This document shows, one piece after another, positions 37,806 to 46,208 of a stretch of DNA of 64,000 nt. The stretch is from contig CAWBTF010000014.1 in assembly GCA_963791595.1 (NCBI GenBank), positions 248,001 to 312,000 on the forward strand, written 5' to 3'. Positions within the stretch are counted from its first letter, which is position 1; every line of letters begins with the position of its first letter. Source of the DNA: JAEMQF01 sp963791595 (GTDB lineage Bacteria > Pseudomonadota > Gammaproteobacteria > Burkholderiales > Burkholderiaceae_C). A program made the position numbers and the translations under genes. Under the pieces are notes generated by a model. That model had not been told where the DNA came from and searched no databases. It saw nothing but the letters and a program-made list of their open reading frames with translations.

Positions 37806-38651
37806 TCAATTCTCAATGTAGTGCCTGCTCAGCTCCGGCGGAAGGGGGGAATCGAGCAGGGTGCAACTCAGGCGCAGCGCGTCGGCGCTCAGGTCGCTGA
37901 GTTCGCTGAAGCCTGGATCCGCGCTTTGTTGCAACGCCGCGCCGACCCATTCGCGCACCAGCACCGGACGCTGCATCCAGGGCAGCGCAGCGACCTGGTG
38001 CAAGGCCTGGACCACGGCGTCGGTGTCGGGCAGGGGCAGCTGCGGCGGCACGTCGGCGCGCCCCTTCCAGGGTTTCATCACGAGCGCGTACCACGCGGAG
38101 CCGGCGGCGCCGTCGGACGACCCTGCCGGAATCATTCGCGACAGAAATGCGCTGTAGCGGGCGATGGCATGCACCTCGAACTCGGGCAGCCGGGAAAGGT
38201 CGACATCGGCGCTCCCAGGTGGGCGGGCCCAGGCCTTTTCGCCCAGGCGCCGGCGCATCACGAGCCAGTGCAAGGTGTCCAGCGGCCGCACCGTGCCGCG
38301 CGCGCTGACGATGCGCCGGGTCGACTCGAGCAGCGCCTGGCGCTCAGGCAGCGGCTGGCCAGCCATGCGCACCAGCAGGCGCTCGAACCAGGGCAGCCGC
38401 GCCGCAGGCGGCAGCGCCATCGCTTCGTCGCGCAACTGGAATGCGAACGGTGTGGCGGACGCATCGGCCTGCGTCTGCGCTTCCCAGGCAGCCAAGGTGC
38501 GGCGGCTGCCGCGCGGCACCAGCAAGGCCAGCAGGGCGCAGCGCAATTCGCACGGCCCGATGGCTTGCGCGAGCCGCTCGGTCGACCCAGGCGCGGCCAG
38601 CTTTTCCTGCGGGCCAAGGTCGGAGTCAGGGGCTTCGTGTTCAGAGGACAT
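37806..38651 (-). CDS. LemA-associated protein, TerB-like C-terminal-domain type
   Basis: 281 residues. The middle (ALPPAARLPWFERLLVRMAG...LLESTRRIVSARGTVRPLD) resembles the C-terminal TerB-like region of M48 peptidases usually encoded next to lemA, but no HExxH protease motif or membrane segment is present. It may be the separated C-terminal half of that system. The call is by eye and tentative. It starts 15 bp after the LemA stop. Confidence 0.5.
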   Translation of the reverse strand: MSSEHEAPDSDLGPQEKLAAPGSTERLAQAIGPCELRCALLALLVPRGSRRTLAAWEAQTQADASATPFAFQLRDEAMALPPAARLPWFERLLVRMAGQPLPERQALLESTRRIVSARGTVRPLDTLHWLVMRRRLGEKAWARPPGSADVDLSRLPEFEVHAIARYSAFLSRMIPAGSSDGAAGSAWYALVMKPWKGRADVPPQLPLPDTDAVVQALHQVAALPWMQRPVLVREWVGAALQQSADPGFSELSDLSADALRLSCTLLDSPLPPELSRHYIEN

Positions 38652-38666
38652 GGGCAGGTGGATTCA

Positions 38667-39245
38667 TCAAAGGGCGCCGGCATCGCGAAAGCCGAACATC
38701 GCACCCAGCCAGGCAGTGGGGAACTGGGCCAATGCAGCGTTGTACTCTGTCACCGCTTGGTTGAACTGTCCTTGCGCAAATTGCAGCGCGAGTTCGCATG
38801 CGGCGAGTTGCTGCCCCAGCGCGATGGGGTGCACCGCGCTGGGTGCGGGTTCGGCCGGCGCCCCGGCGTGATGGTCGGCCGCCTGCGGTTCGGCGACCCG
38901 ATGTTCCTCGCCGATCCGCGAACGCGCCTGCGCCAGGATCTGCAGCGCCAGCCGCAGGCTGTTGATGACGTCGGCCGACCCGGGCTGGCGCTTCGCCGCG
39001 AGCCGGGCCGTGTCGGCCTGGGCACACGCGGCGTGCAGGGCCTGTACGTCGCGGCTCGGCACGCTGACCGCGAGCAACTCGATCTGCTGCCGCAGCAGGG
39101 CATGGCGTACCTCGAAGTGCTGGTCCACCGGCGCAAAGCTGCGCAGGATCGCGTTGCGCAAACGTACCAGCCGGTTGTACGCGCCGACCGACCAGAACAT
39201 CAGCACGGCAACAACCAGCCATGGCAGAAAACTCGCGGTGTTCAT
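38667..39245 (-). CDS. lemA: LemA family protein
   Basis: About 192 residues from the ATG at 39243-39245. One N-terminal membrane helix (FLPWLVVAVLMFWSVGAYNR) is followed by long helices and the LemA-type FNQAVTEYNAALAQFPTAWLGAMFGF end. An unusual His/Ala-rich insertion (QAADHHAGAPAEPAPS) lies in the middle. LemA proteins form coiled-coil bundles at the inner membrane; the role is unclear. Confidence 0.85.
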   Translation of the reverse strand: MNTASFLPWLVVAVLMFWSVGAYNRLVRLRNAILRSFAPVDQHFEVRHALLRQQIELLAVSVPSRDVQALHAACAQADTARLAAKRQPGSADVINSLRLALQILAQARSRIGEEHRVAEPQAADHHAGAPAEPAPSAVHPIALGQQLAACELALQFAQGQFNQAVTEYNAALAQFPTAWLGAMFGFRDAGAL

Positions 39246-39319
39246 CGCGCGCAACTCTACGACAGGTTCCGGGGCAGCGGACGGGCTCACGATGTCGGGC
39301 CCGGCAATCCGATGCGCGC

Positions 39320-40600
39320 TCAGCCGCGCAATTCGCCGCGCCCGAGCACCACCCATTTCAATGACGTCAGGCCCTCCAGCCCCACCGGCCCGCGCGCGTG
39401 CAGCTTGTCGGTGCTGATGCCGATTTCGGCGCCCAGGCCGTACTCGAAGCCATCCGCAAATCTCGTGCTCGCGTTGACCATCACGCTGGCCGAGTCGACT
39501 TCGCGCAGGAAGCGCATCGCGGCGCCGTGGCTGTCGGTCACGATCGCGTCGGTGTGGTGCGAGCCGTGGCGGTTGATGTGGGCGATGGCCTCAATCAGAC
39601 TCGAGACGACCTTGACGCTGATGATCGGCGCGAGGTATTCCTCGCTCCAATCCGACTCGACCGCGTCGACGAGTCGCGCCTGCGCGACACCGCGCAGGCA
39701 CTCGCGCGAACGCGGATCGCAGCGCATCTCCACGCCCTTGGCGGCGAAGATCGCGCCGATGCGCGGCAGGAACGCCGCCGCCACCGCCTCGTGCACGAGC
39801 AGCGACTCGGCGGCGTTGCACGGGCTGTATTTCTGCGTCTTCGCGTTGTCGGTGATGCGCAGCGCCATTTCGAGGTCTGCCGCCGCGTCGACGTAGACAT
39901 GGCAATTGCCGTCCAGGTGCTTGATCACCGGCACCTTGGCCTCGCGGCTGATGCGTTCGATCAGGCCCTTGCCGCCGCGCGGAATGATCACGTCCACCGC
40001 CTGCGGCGATGCGATCAGCGCGCCCACCGCGGCGCGGTCGGTCGTCTGCACGAGCTGCACCGCGTCGGGCGGCAGGCCCGCTTCGAGCAACGCCGCCTGC
40101 ACCAGCCGCCACAACGCGGTGTTCGAGTGGAACGCCTCCGAGCCGCCGCGCAGGATGCAGGCGTTGCCGCTCTTGATGGCGAGCGACGCCGCTTCGATCG
40201 TCACGTTCGGCCGGCTCTCGTAAATCATGCCGAACACGCCCAGCGGCACGCGCATGCGCCCGACCTGGATGCCGCTCGGCCGCGCGCGCAGCTCGGTGAT
40301 TTCGCCCACCGGGTCGGGCATCGCGGCGATCTGCTCGCAGCCCTGCGCCACGGTCTCAATGATCGCCGGCGTGAGCTTGAGCCGATCGACCAGCGGCGCG
40401 GCCAGGCCGGCGGCGCGCGCCGCGTCGATGTCGCGCGCGTTGGCCTGCGCGAGCTCAGTGCCGGCGCCGCGCAGCAAGCGCGCCAGCGCCATCAGTGCGG
40501 CGTTCTTCGGTGCCGTGCTGGCCGCCGCGAGTTTGCTGCTGGCAGCGCGCGCGGCAGCGCCCATGTGGGCGATCGTCGCGGCGATGTCGGCGTTGTCCAT
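39320..40600 (-). CDS. proA: Gamma-glutamyl phosphate reductase
   Basis: 426 residues, intact. It belongs to the aldehyde-dehydrogenase superfamily: VPLGVFGMIYESRPNVT, ILRGGSEAFHSN, VDVIIPRGGKGLIE and the catalytic-Cys segment KTQKYSPCNAAESLLVH are all ProA signatures. It reduces gamma-glutamyl phosphate to glutamate semialdehyde in proline synthesis. No proB is adjacent. Confidence 0.96.
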   Translation of the reverse strand: MDNADIAATIAHMGAAARAASSKLAAASTAPKNAALMALARLLRGAGTELAQANARDIDAARAAGLAAPLVDRLKLTPAIIETVAQGCEQIAAMPDPVGEITELRARPSGIQVGRMRVPLGVFGMIYESRPNVTIEAASLAIKSGNACILRGGSEAFHSNTALWRLVQAALLEAGLPPDAVQLVQTTDRAAVGALIASPQAVDVIIPRGGKGLIERISREAKVPVIKHLDGNCHVYVDAAADLEMALRITDNAKTQKYSPCNAAESLLVHEAVAAAFLPRIGAIFAAKGVEMRCDPRSRECLRGVAQARLVDAVESDWSEEYLAPIISVKVVSSLIEAIAHINRHGSHHTDAIVTDSHGAAMRFLREVDSASVMVNASTRFADGFEYGLGAEIGISTDKLHARGPVGLEGLTSLKWVVLGRGELRG

Positions 40601-40679
40601 GGCGACGATTGTCGCAAGGTTTGCCGCCGGTGTGTGGCCTGTACCAGCGCCGCGCGGGCGGACCGGCCGGCGCGCGAAC

Positions 40680-41684
40680 TCACTCGATCAGATGAAGAAT
40701 CGCCAGCCACAGCGGCGCGGTGACAGCGAACGCCAGCGTCGAGAACACGATCGTCGCGGTCGCCTCGGCTTGCAGCGTGTCGTAGCGCTGCGCAAAGATC
40801 AGCGCATTCGCGCCCGCCGGCAGCGCCGCGGCGATCACCACCACCGCCAAAGGCAAACCGCTCAGCCCCAGCCCCCAATGCGCGATCGCCAGCACCAGGC
40901 CAGGCGCGATCAGCAGCTTGATCAGTGTGGCCACACCCGCCCCCTGGACGGCGCCGCGCACGCCGTACGCGGCGAGCGACATGCCGATCAGCACCAGGCA
41001 CAGCGGCACCACGGCCTGGCCGAGCAGACTGAGCACTTCGTCGAGCAGTACCGGCAGCGTGAACCCGACCGCGTTGAACAGCAGCCCGCACAACACCGGC
41101 AGCACGACCGGGTGCACGAGCGTGTGGCGCGCCGTCAGCGCCAGGGTGTGGCCGAGATGAGCGTCGGCGTTGCCCTGGCGGCGCCGTTCGCGCGCCAGGT
41201 CGAGTTCAACGAGTGCCGTGATCGCTGTCAACAACAACACCGAATGCACTCCTACCAGCGTGATGTGGATCGCCAGCCCGGCTTCGCCGAACAGCGCCGC
41301 GGCCAGCGGCAGCCCGACTTGCACCAGATTGCCGTAGCCGCCGCTCATCGCGCGCACGCAAGGCGCGGCCACGCCCAACCGGCGCGTCCGGTTGCGCCAG
41401 CGCTGCCAGGCGTAGATGAGCAACATCAACAGCAGCATCGGCGCGAAAAAGGCTTGCAGCGTCGCCCACGGCAAATGCGCGAGGTCCAGCCGCGCCGCGG
41501 TGCGGAACAGCAGCGCCGGGATGAAGATGTAGAAGGCGGCGTTCGACAGCAGCCGGGTCGCCTCGGCACTGTTCGGCGCGCCCGCGCCGGCCGAAGTCCC
41601 CAGCACGTTCAGGCGCGCGAGCAACCAGCCCAGCGCGACGACGATCAGGATCGCGAGCAACTTGTAGACGACGGCGCTGGGCAT
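40680..41684 (-). CDS. AEC family (auxin efflux carrier-like) transporter
   Basis: 334 residues, about ten transmembrane helices, in two halves split by a basic loop (DLARERRRQGNADAH). GGYGNLVQVGLPLAAALFG and VVIAAALPAGANALIFAQRY are typical of bacterial AEC permeases. The substrate is unknown, possibly a small carboxylate. It is divergent from the pterin dehydratase gene with an 85-bp gap. Confidence 0.88.
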   Translation of the reverse strand: MPSAVVYKLLAILIVVALGWLLARLNVLGTSAGAGAPNSAEATRLLSNAAFYIFIPALLFRTAARLDLAHLPWATLQAFFAPMLLLMLLIYAWQRWRNRTRRLGVAAPCVRAMSGGYGNLVQVGLPLAAALFGEAGLAIHITLVGVHSVLLLTAITALVELDLARERRRQGNADAHLGHTLALTARHTLVHPVVLPVLCGLLFNAVGFTLPVLLDEVLSLLGQAVVPLCLVLIGMSLAAYGVRGAVQGAGVATLIKLLIAPGLVLAIAHWGLGLSGLPLAVVVIAAALPAGANALIFAQRYDTLQAEATATIVFSTLAFAVTAPLWLAILHLIE

Positions 41685-41769
41685 GGGCCGGGAGTATCCC
41701 CCGGTGTCGGCACCTTGCCGCTCAAGCGGTACGATCGCTCAGCCCCGCGGTGCGGGCGAGGAGAACGGC

Positions 41770-42159
41770 ATGACGCAGTGGCGCAAGAAAACCCCGGACG
41801 AGGTTTATTCGGTCGACGACATCCATGCGCGCCTGAAGGCCGAATTGCCGAACTGGACGTTCGAGGACGGCTGGATTCGCCGCAAGTACAAGACCAGCGG
41901 CTGGAAGAGCACGCTGATGGTCGTCAACACGGTCGGCCACTTGGCCGAGGCCGCCTGGCACCACCCGGACCTGACCGTGTCTTACGCCTTTGTCAACGTG
42001 AAGCTGCAGAACCACGCGGCCAAGGGCATCACCGACAAGGACTTCGCGCTTGCCCGCAAGATCGAAGACGTGGTGATGTGGCAACCCGGTCGCGAAGAAG
42101 GCGCGGCGCTCGAGGGCACGCCGGACGACCCGCGCTTCAAGTATTTGAAGTACGACTGA
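41770..42159 (+). CDS. Pterin-4a-carbinolamine dehydratase-like protein of the H4MPT island
   Basis: 129 residues. The fold signature EAAWHHPDLTVSYAFVNVKLQNH matches the PCD/DcoH active site (HHPD). The ATG follows GAGGAGAACGGC. C-terminal GTPDDPRFKYLKYD is longer than in phenylalanine-hydroxylase-linked PCD. Methylotrophs carry such paralogs with H4MPT genes, so a role in pterin cofactor formation is likelier than in aromatic hydroxylation. It is first gene of the C1 island. Confidence 0.85.
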   Translation: MTQWRKKTPDEVYSVDDIHARLKAELPNWTFEDGWIRRKYKTSGWKSTLMVVNTVGHLAEAAWHHPDLTVSYAFVNVKLQNHAAKGITDKDFALARKIEDVVMWQPGREEGAALEGTPDDPRFKYLKYD

Positions 42160-42867
42160 TACCACTTTGCATTCAATCGCATAAGAACGGGAGTCTGCGT
42201 TCGGCCCAACGTGGCCGTTCGCCGCTGCGGGCAGGCCAGCCTCTGCGCGAGGTCAGGTGGCCCGGGGCTTCGAGCGAAAGCCGTCTGTCCGCGCAAGCCC
42301 AGCCCCCCAGCGACTGCGCCCCAGGGCGGTGGCGGCGCCCCCGCGCTCCGGCCCACGCTCGCGGGGCGCCACCGCAGCGGGCGATGCGCAAGGGGTGCCA
42401 CCTGGTTGCCGGGGCAGGTGGCTCGGGGTACGGGCGCAGGCCGGCGCAGGCCCCATTCGCGGTGTCCTGGCTCCTCGTGCGCTTGGCTGGCGTTGATGGC
42501 GCTGCGCGCCGTGGACCACATCGGGTGCCCCGCGAGCGTGGGCCGGAGAACGTACCCCGGGCCACCTGCCCTCGCGTCGGAGCTGGCATGCGCGCAGCGG
42601 CGAACGGCTGCTTTGGGCCGAACGCCGCCGCAAGATACGATGCCGTTGAACGCGTATGAAAGCCAGCAGCGCGGTGCGCAGCGGCAACAGAGCCTCAGCG
42701 ACAGTTCGCCGGCAGGTGTCGCGCGCCATCACTTGCGTTGCGTTGACATAGTGTCATCGCAGTGGCACAACCACCGCGCCGACGCGCATCGCCGAGAGAG
42801 AAAACCCCTTGCGATCGCGCGGAACAGGCCTTGCTTTGACAACCTCGCCGTGCCTCTCGAACCGCCC
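42160..42867. other. 708-bp intergenic region with repeat B copy 4
   Basis: The gap between the pterin dehydratase and beta-RFAP synthase genes. Its centre is repeat B copy 4, and flanking inverted pieces CGTTCGCCGCTGCGGGC (~42215) and GCGCGCAGCGGCGAACGGC (~42590-42608) enlarge the palindrome. From 42660 to 42867 it is less repetitive and likely holds the promoter of the downstream operon. No gene is visible. Confidence 0.6.
42319..42575. repeat. Long palindromic repeat B, copy 4 (shortened)
   Basis: About 255 bp, same orientation as copies 1 and 2 but lacking the first inner arm. It shows CCCAGGGCGGTGGCGGCG, the arm CTCCGGCCCACGCTCGCGG (from ~42345), GCCCCATTCGCGGTGTCCTG, then the inverted outer arm at 42527-42550 and CCCCGGGCCACCTGCC. 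The GTGTCCTG variant is shared with copy 3, so copies 3 and 4 form a subgroup distinct from copies 1 and 2 (GTGGCCCG). Confidence 0.8.
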
Positions 42868-43897
42868 ATGGACTTGACTTCGCCGCCTCACAGATCGCCC
42901 CAGGCCCACACGGTGGTCAGCGTGCGTGCGCCCGGGCGCCTGCACCTGGGCTTCCTCGATCCTTCGGCAACACTCGGGCGGCGCTTCGGCAGCCTCGGCT
43001 TGACGATCGACGGCTTCGAGACCGAGGTCGAACTCGGCGCGGCGAGCGCAGACCGAGTCAGTGCCGATACACCCGCCGCACAGGCCGACGCCGAACGCGC
43101 CGCGCAGCATCTGCACCGCTTGCGCGAGCGCACCGGCCGGCATGAGCCGCTGGCGCTGCGGCTGCGCACCAGCTTGCCGGCGCACGTGGGCTTCGGTTCA
43201 GGGACGCAACTCGCGCTCGCGGTCGGACGCGCGTTCGCGCTGTGCCACGGCCTGGACCTCGCCACGCCCACCTTGGCGCGTTGGCTGGCGCGCGGCCAGC
43301 GCTCGGGCATCGGCATCGCCGCGTTCGACGCCGGCGGCTTGTTGCTCGACGGCGGACCGGGTGCCGACGGCGCGCCCGCGCCGCTGCTCGCGCGCCTGCC
43401 CTGGCCGAACGATTGGCGCATCGTGATCGCGCTCGACGTGGGCCAGCGCGGCCTGCACGGCCCCGCCGAGCGCGAAGCGATCGCTCAGTTGCCGCCCTTG
43501 CCGCAAGCGCAGGCCGCCGACCTCTGTCACCAGGTGCTGATGCGCGTGTCTGCCGGGCGCGGCGAGCGCCGAATTCGCGCCGTTTGCCGCCGGCATCAAC
43601 CACGTGCAAACGCTGCTCGGCGAACATTTCGCACCGGCCCAAGGCGGCAGCGCCTGGACCAGCCCGGCCGTGGGCCGCCTGATGCAGTGGTTGCGCAAGA
43701 GCTTCGGCGACGCGGCGGCGATCGGCCAAAGCTCCTGGGGGCCGACGGGCTTTGCCTGTGTGCCTTCGGCGATGGCCGCGCAACAGCTCGTCGCAGCGGC
43801 GCGCGAAGCCGGCGTGATCGACGCAGCGCTGGAGCTGCGCATCGTCTGCGGCCGCAACCGCGGCGCCGCCTTCATCCCAACCCCACCATCGATGTGA
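42868..43897 (+). CDS. mptG: Beta-ribofuranosylaminobenzene 5'-phosphate synthase, one frameshift
   Basis: About 343 codons, a GHMP-kinase-fold enzyme that condenses p-hydroxy/aminobenzoate with PRPP, the committed step of H4MPT synthesis. Seen are VRAPGRLHLGFLDPS, HVGFGSGTQLALAVGRA, RGQRSGIGIAAFDAGGLLLD and QSSWGPTGFACVPS. The frame changes near 43549 (GTGTCTGCCGGGCGCGG), where LPGAASAEFAPFAAGINHVQ must resume. It is followed five bases later by mtdB, the arrangement common in methylotrophic proteobacteria. Confidence 0.92.
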
Positions 43898-43902
43898 CAC
43901 CC

Positions 43903-44826
43903 ATGGAACGCCCCTACATCCTGCACATGTTCACCCCGGGCCGCCAGATGAGCCCGTTCGACATCAACATGGCGGCCGACGCCGGCTATCAGGTCATCGT
44001 GCCGTACACCGAGGTCGGCCTGGAGGCGATTTCCGGCCTGACGCAGGACACGATCTTCTCGCGCGGGCCGAAGGGTGCGGCGCGCACCGGCATTTTTCTG
44101 GGCGGGCGCGACGCGCTGCTCGCCGCTGACATGCTGGACCGCGCAAGCGCGTCGATGTTCAAGCCCTTCGTCGTGTCGTTGATGGCCGACCCGAGCGGCG
44201 CCTACACCACGGCGGCGGCGATGGTTGCCTGCGTCCAGGCGGCCCTGCGCCGCGACCGACCCGATGGACTCGCGCAGAAGACCGTGCTCGTTCTCGGTGG
44301 TACCGGGCCGGTGGGGCGGATCGCCGGTGTGATCGCCGCGCGCTGTGGGGCGACCGTGTTGCTGTCGAGCCGCGGTGGCATGGCCGCGGCGCAAGCCGCG
44401 GCGCTGCAGACCGGCGAGCGCTTTCAGGTCGAACTGGGCGCGGCCTCCGCCGCCGACCCCGCGGCGCTGCGCGCCTCGCTGGCGCGGGCCGACGTGGTGC
44501 TCGCCTGCGCCGCCGCCGGCGCGCAGGTGGTTTCGGCGCAAGACCTGGAGCATGCGCGCCACCTGAAAGTTGCCGCCGACCTGAACGCGGTGCCACCCGA
44601 GGGCATTGCCGGGCTGGGCGCCATGGACGACGCAATACCGCTGCCCGGAACGGATGCACTGGGCATCGGCGCGCTCGCCGTGGGCAACGTCAAGTACCAG
44701 ACCCAGCAGCGCCTGCTGCTGCAGATGCGCGAAGCGCAAAAGCCCGTGACTCTGGGTTTTGCCGAGGCCTTTGCGATGGCGCAGACGGTGCTCGCTGAGA
44801 GCGCCGCCAAGGGCGCTTCTGCCTGA
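43903..44826 (+). CDS. mtdB: NAD(P)-dependent methylene-H4MPT dehydrogenase
   Basis: 307 residues. It opens with MERPYILHMFTPGRQMSPFDINMAADAG and has the dinucleotide motif VLVLGGTGPVGRIAG near residue 130, both characteristic of MtdB. It oxidises methylene-H4MPT to methenyl-H4MPT, the second step after Fae condenses formaldehyde with H4MPT. The start ATG is five bases after the preceding stop. Confidence 0.97.
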   Translation: MERPYILHMFTPGRQMSPFDINMAADAGYQVIVPYTEVGLEAISGLTQDTIFSRGPKGAARTGIFLGGRDALLAADMLDRASASMFKPFVVSLMADPSGAYTTAAAMVACVQAALRRDRPDGLAQKTVLVLGGTGPVGRIAGVIAARCGATVLLSSRGGMAAAQAAALQTGERFQVELGAASAADPAALRASLARADVVLACAAAGAQVVSAQDLEHARHLKVAADLNAVPPEGIAGLGAMDDAIPLPGTDALGIGALAVGNVKYQTQQRLLLQMREAQKPVTLGFAEAFAMAQTVLAESAAKGASA

Positions 44827-44852
44827 GCGCCGGAGCCTGACCGGCCGTTCAG

Positions 44853-46208
44853 GTGGGCGACGCTCTGCAAAGCGCTGAGGCTGGCCGATCCGTGCACGCC
44901 ATCGCCGTTGCGGCGCTCTCGGCGCGGCAGCTCGCGCAGGCGGCGGCGCAAGCCGGCCTGGGGGTGGTCGCCTTCGATGTATTCGGCGACCGCGACACCT
45001 GCGCCGCGGCGTCGCGCTGGGTGCCGATCGGCGCGCAGGGTTCCCTGAGCATCGACGCCGCCCGACTGCTGGAAGCGCTGGGTTCGTTGGCGCGAACCGG
45101 CGCGGTGCAGGGCTGGATCGCGGGCAGCGGCTTCGAAGGCCAGCCAGAGCTGCTCGAGCAAGGCGCTGCGCTGCTGCCGCTGCTGGGAACCGCCGGCGCC
45201 GACGTGCGCCGGGTGCGCGACCCGAAAACGTTCTTCGGCACGCTCGACGCGCTGCGCGTCGCCCACCCTGAGGTGCGGCACGGCACCGCCGGCTTGGGTG
45301 CGGGCTGGTTGGTCAAGGACTTCGGCGCGTGCGGCGCGTGCCACATCCGTCGTGCCGGCAATGCCGCCGGCAGCAGCCGAGATTTCTCCCTCTCCCTTCG
45401 GGAGAGGGCTCAACCCTCACCCCAACCCTCTCCCGCAAGCGGGAGAGGGAGCAAGACACTCTCGGACTCTCAATACGCGCAGCGCGAAGCCACAGGCACG
45501 CCGATGTCGGCCAGCTTCATCGGCAACGGCAGGCGCGCGCTGCTGCTCGGCTGCAATCAACAACTCGTGCGCGAGTTCGAAGGCGGCCCTTACCGCTTTC
45601 ACGGCGTGATCGGCCCGCTGCCCGTGCCCGCGCCGGTGCGGCGCGAACTCGCGCAGATGCTCGACTCGCTGACCGAGGCGTTCGCGCTGCGCGGCCTGGG
45701 CAGCCTGGATTTCATGCTCGAAGGGCACACCATCCGCGTGCTCGAAATCAACCCACGGCCGTCGGCCAGCCTGGAGCTGTACCCGCAGGTCGGCGACCAG
45801 CCGGTGTTGCAAGCGCATCTGGCGGCTTGTGCGGCCGATGGCAACGGTAACTTGCCCGGTGACCCGTGGCGCAGGGCTGCGGTGCGCGACGACGCCGAGG
45901 TGAATGCCATTGCCGCGTCCATTGCAGCTTGCGCTGTCGAGCAGGCTGTACGCGGCACCGAAATCGTCTTCGCGCCGCACCCCGTGCGCTTGAGCTTGGC
46001 AGCCGCGGCGCATCTCGCGAGCCTGCCCGCCACCCACGACCTGCCCCGCGGCGCCGTGGCCGGCGCGCATGCGACACACTTCGCCCCTGGTGAGCCGCTG
46101 TGCAGCGTCAGCGCCAGCGGCGCCGATGCGGCGAGCGTCGCGCGCGAATTGGCGCGGCGCCGCGACGCGGTGCTGAACATCCTGCAATGCCTGGAGACCG
46201 TTGAATGA
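44853..46208 (+). CDS. ATP-grasp ligase of the H4MPT/methylofuran island (orf17-like) with in-frame repeat
   Basis: 451 residues from a GTG start. The ATP-grasp fold is seen in VKDFGACGACHIRRAG, GTPMSASFIGNGR and the metal-binding LGSLDFMLEGHTIRVLEINPRPSASLE. By position before mch it corresponds to orf17 of methylotroph islands; archaeal MfnD, a tyramine-glutamate ligase, is also ATP-grasp, so a role in furan-cofactor assembly is possible. About 30 residues (DFSLSLRERAQPSPQPSPAS and onward, 45384-45480) are foreign: they translate a REP palindrome inserted in frame between two conserved blocks. Confidence 0.85.
   Translation: MGDALQSAEAGRSVHAIAVAALSARQLAQAAAQAGLGVVAFDVFGDRDTCAAASRWVPIGAQGSLSIDAARLLEALGSLARTGAVQGWIAGSGFEGQPELLEQGAALLPLLGTAGADVRRVRDPKTFFGTLDALRVAHPEVRHGTAGLGAGWLVKDFGACGACHIRRAGNAAGSSRDFSLSLRERAQPSPQPSPASGRGSKTLSDSQYAQREATGTPMSASFIGNGRRALLLGCNQQLVREFEGGPYRFHGVIGPLPVPAPVRRELAQMLDSLTEAFALRGLGSLDFMLEGHTIRVLEINPRPSASLELYPQVGDQPVLQAHLAACAADGNGNLPGDPWRRAAVRDDAEVNAIAASIAACAVEQAVRGTEIVFAPHPVRLSLAAAAHLASLPATHDLPRGAVAGAHATHFAPGEPLCSVSASGADAASVARELARRRDAVLNILQCLETVE
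45384..45450. repeat. REP palindrome pair inside the ATP-grasp gene
   Basis: Two hairpins, CCCTCTCCCTTCGGGAGAGGG (45388-45408, one base trimmed at each end gives the stem) and CCCTCTCCCGCAAGCGGGAG (from 45426), joined by CTCAACCCTCACCCCAACC. This is the widespread 'CCCTCTCCC' interspersed repeat. It keeps the reading frame open, encoding SLSLRERAQPSPQPSPASGR. Confidence 0.88.
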
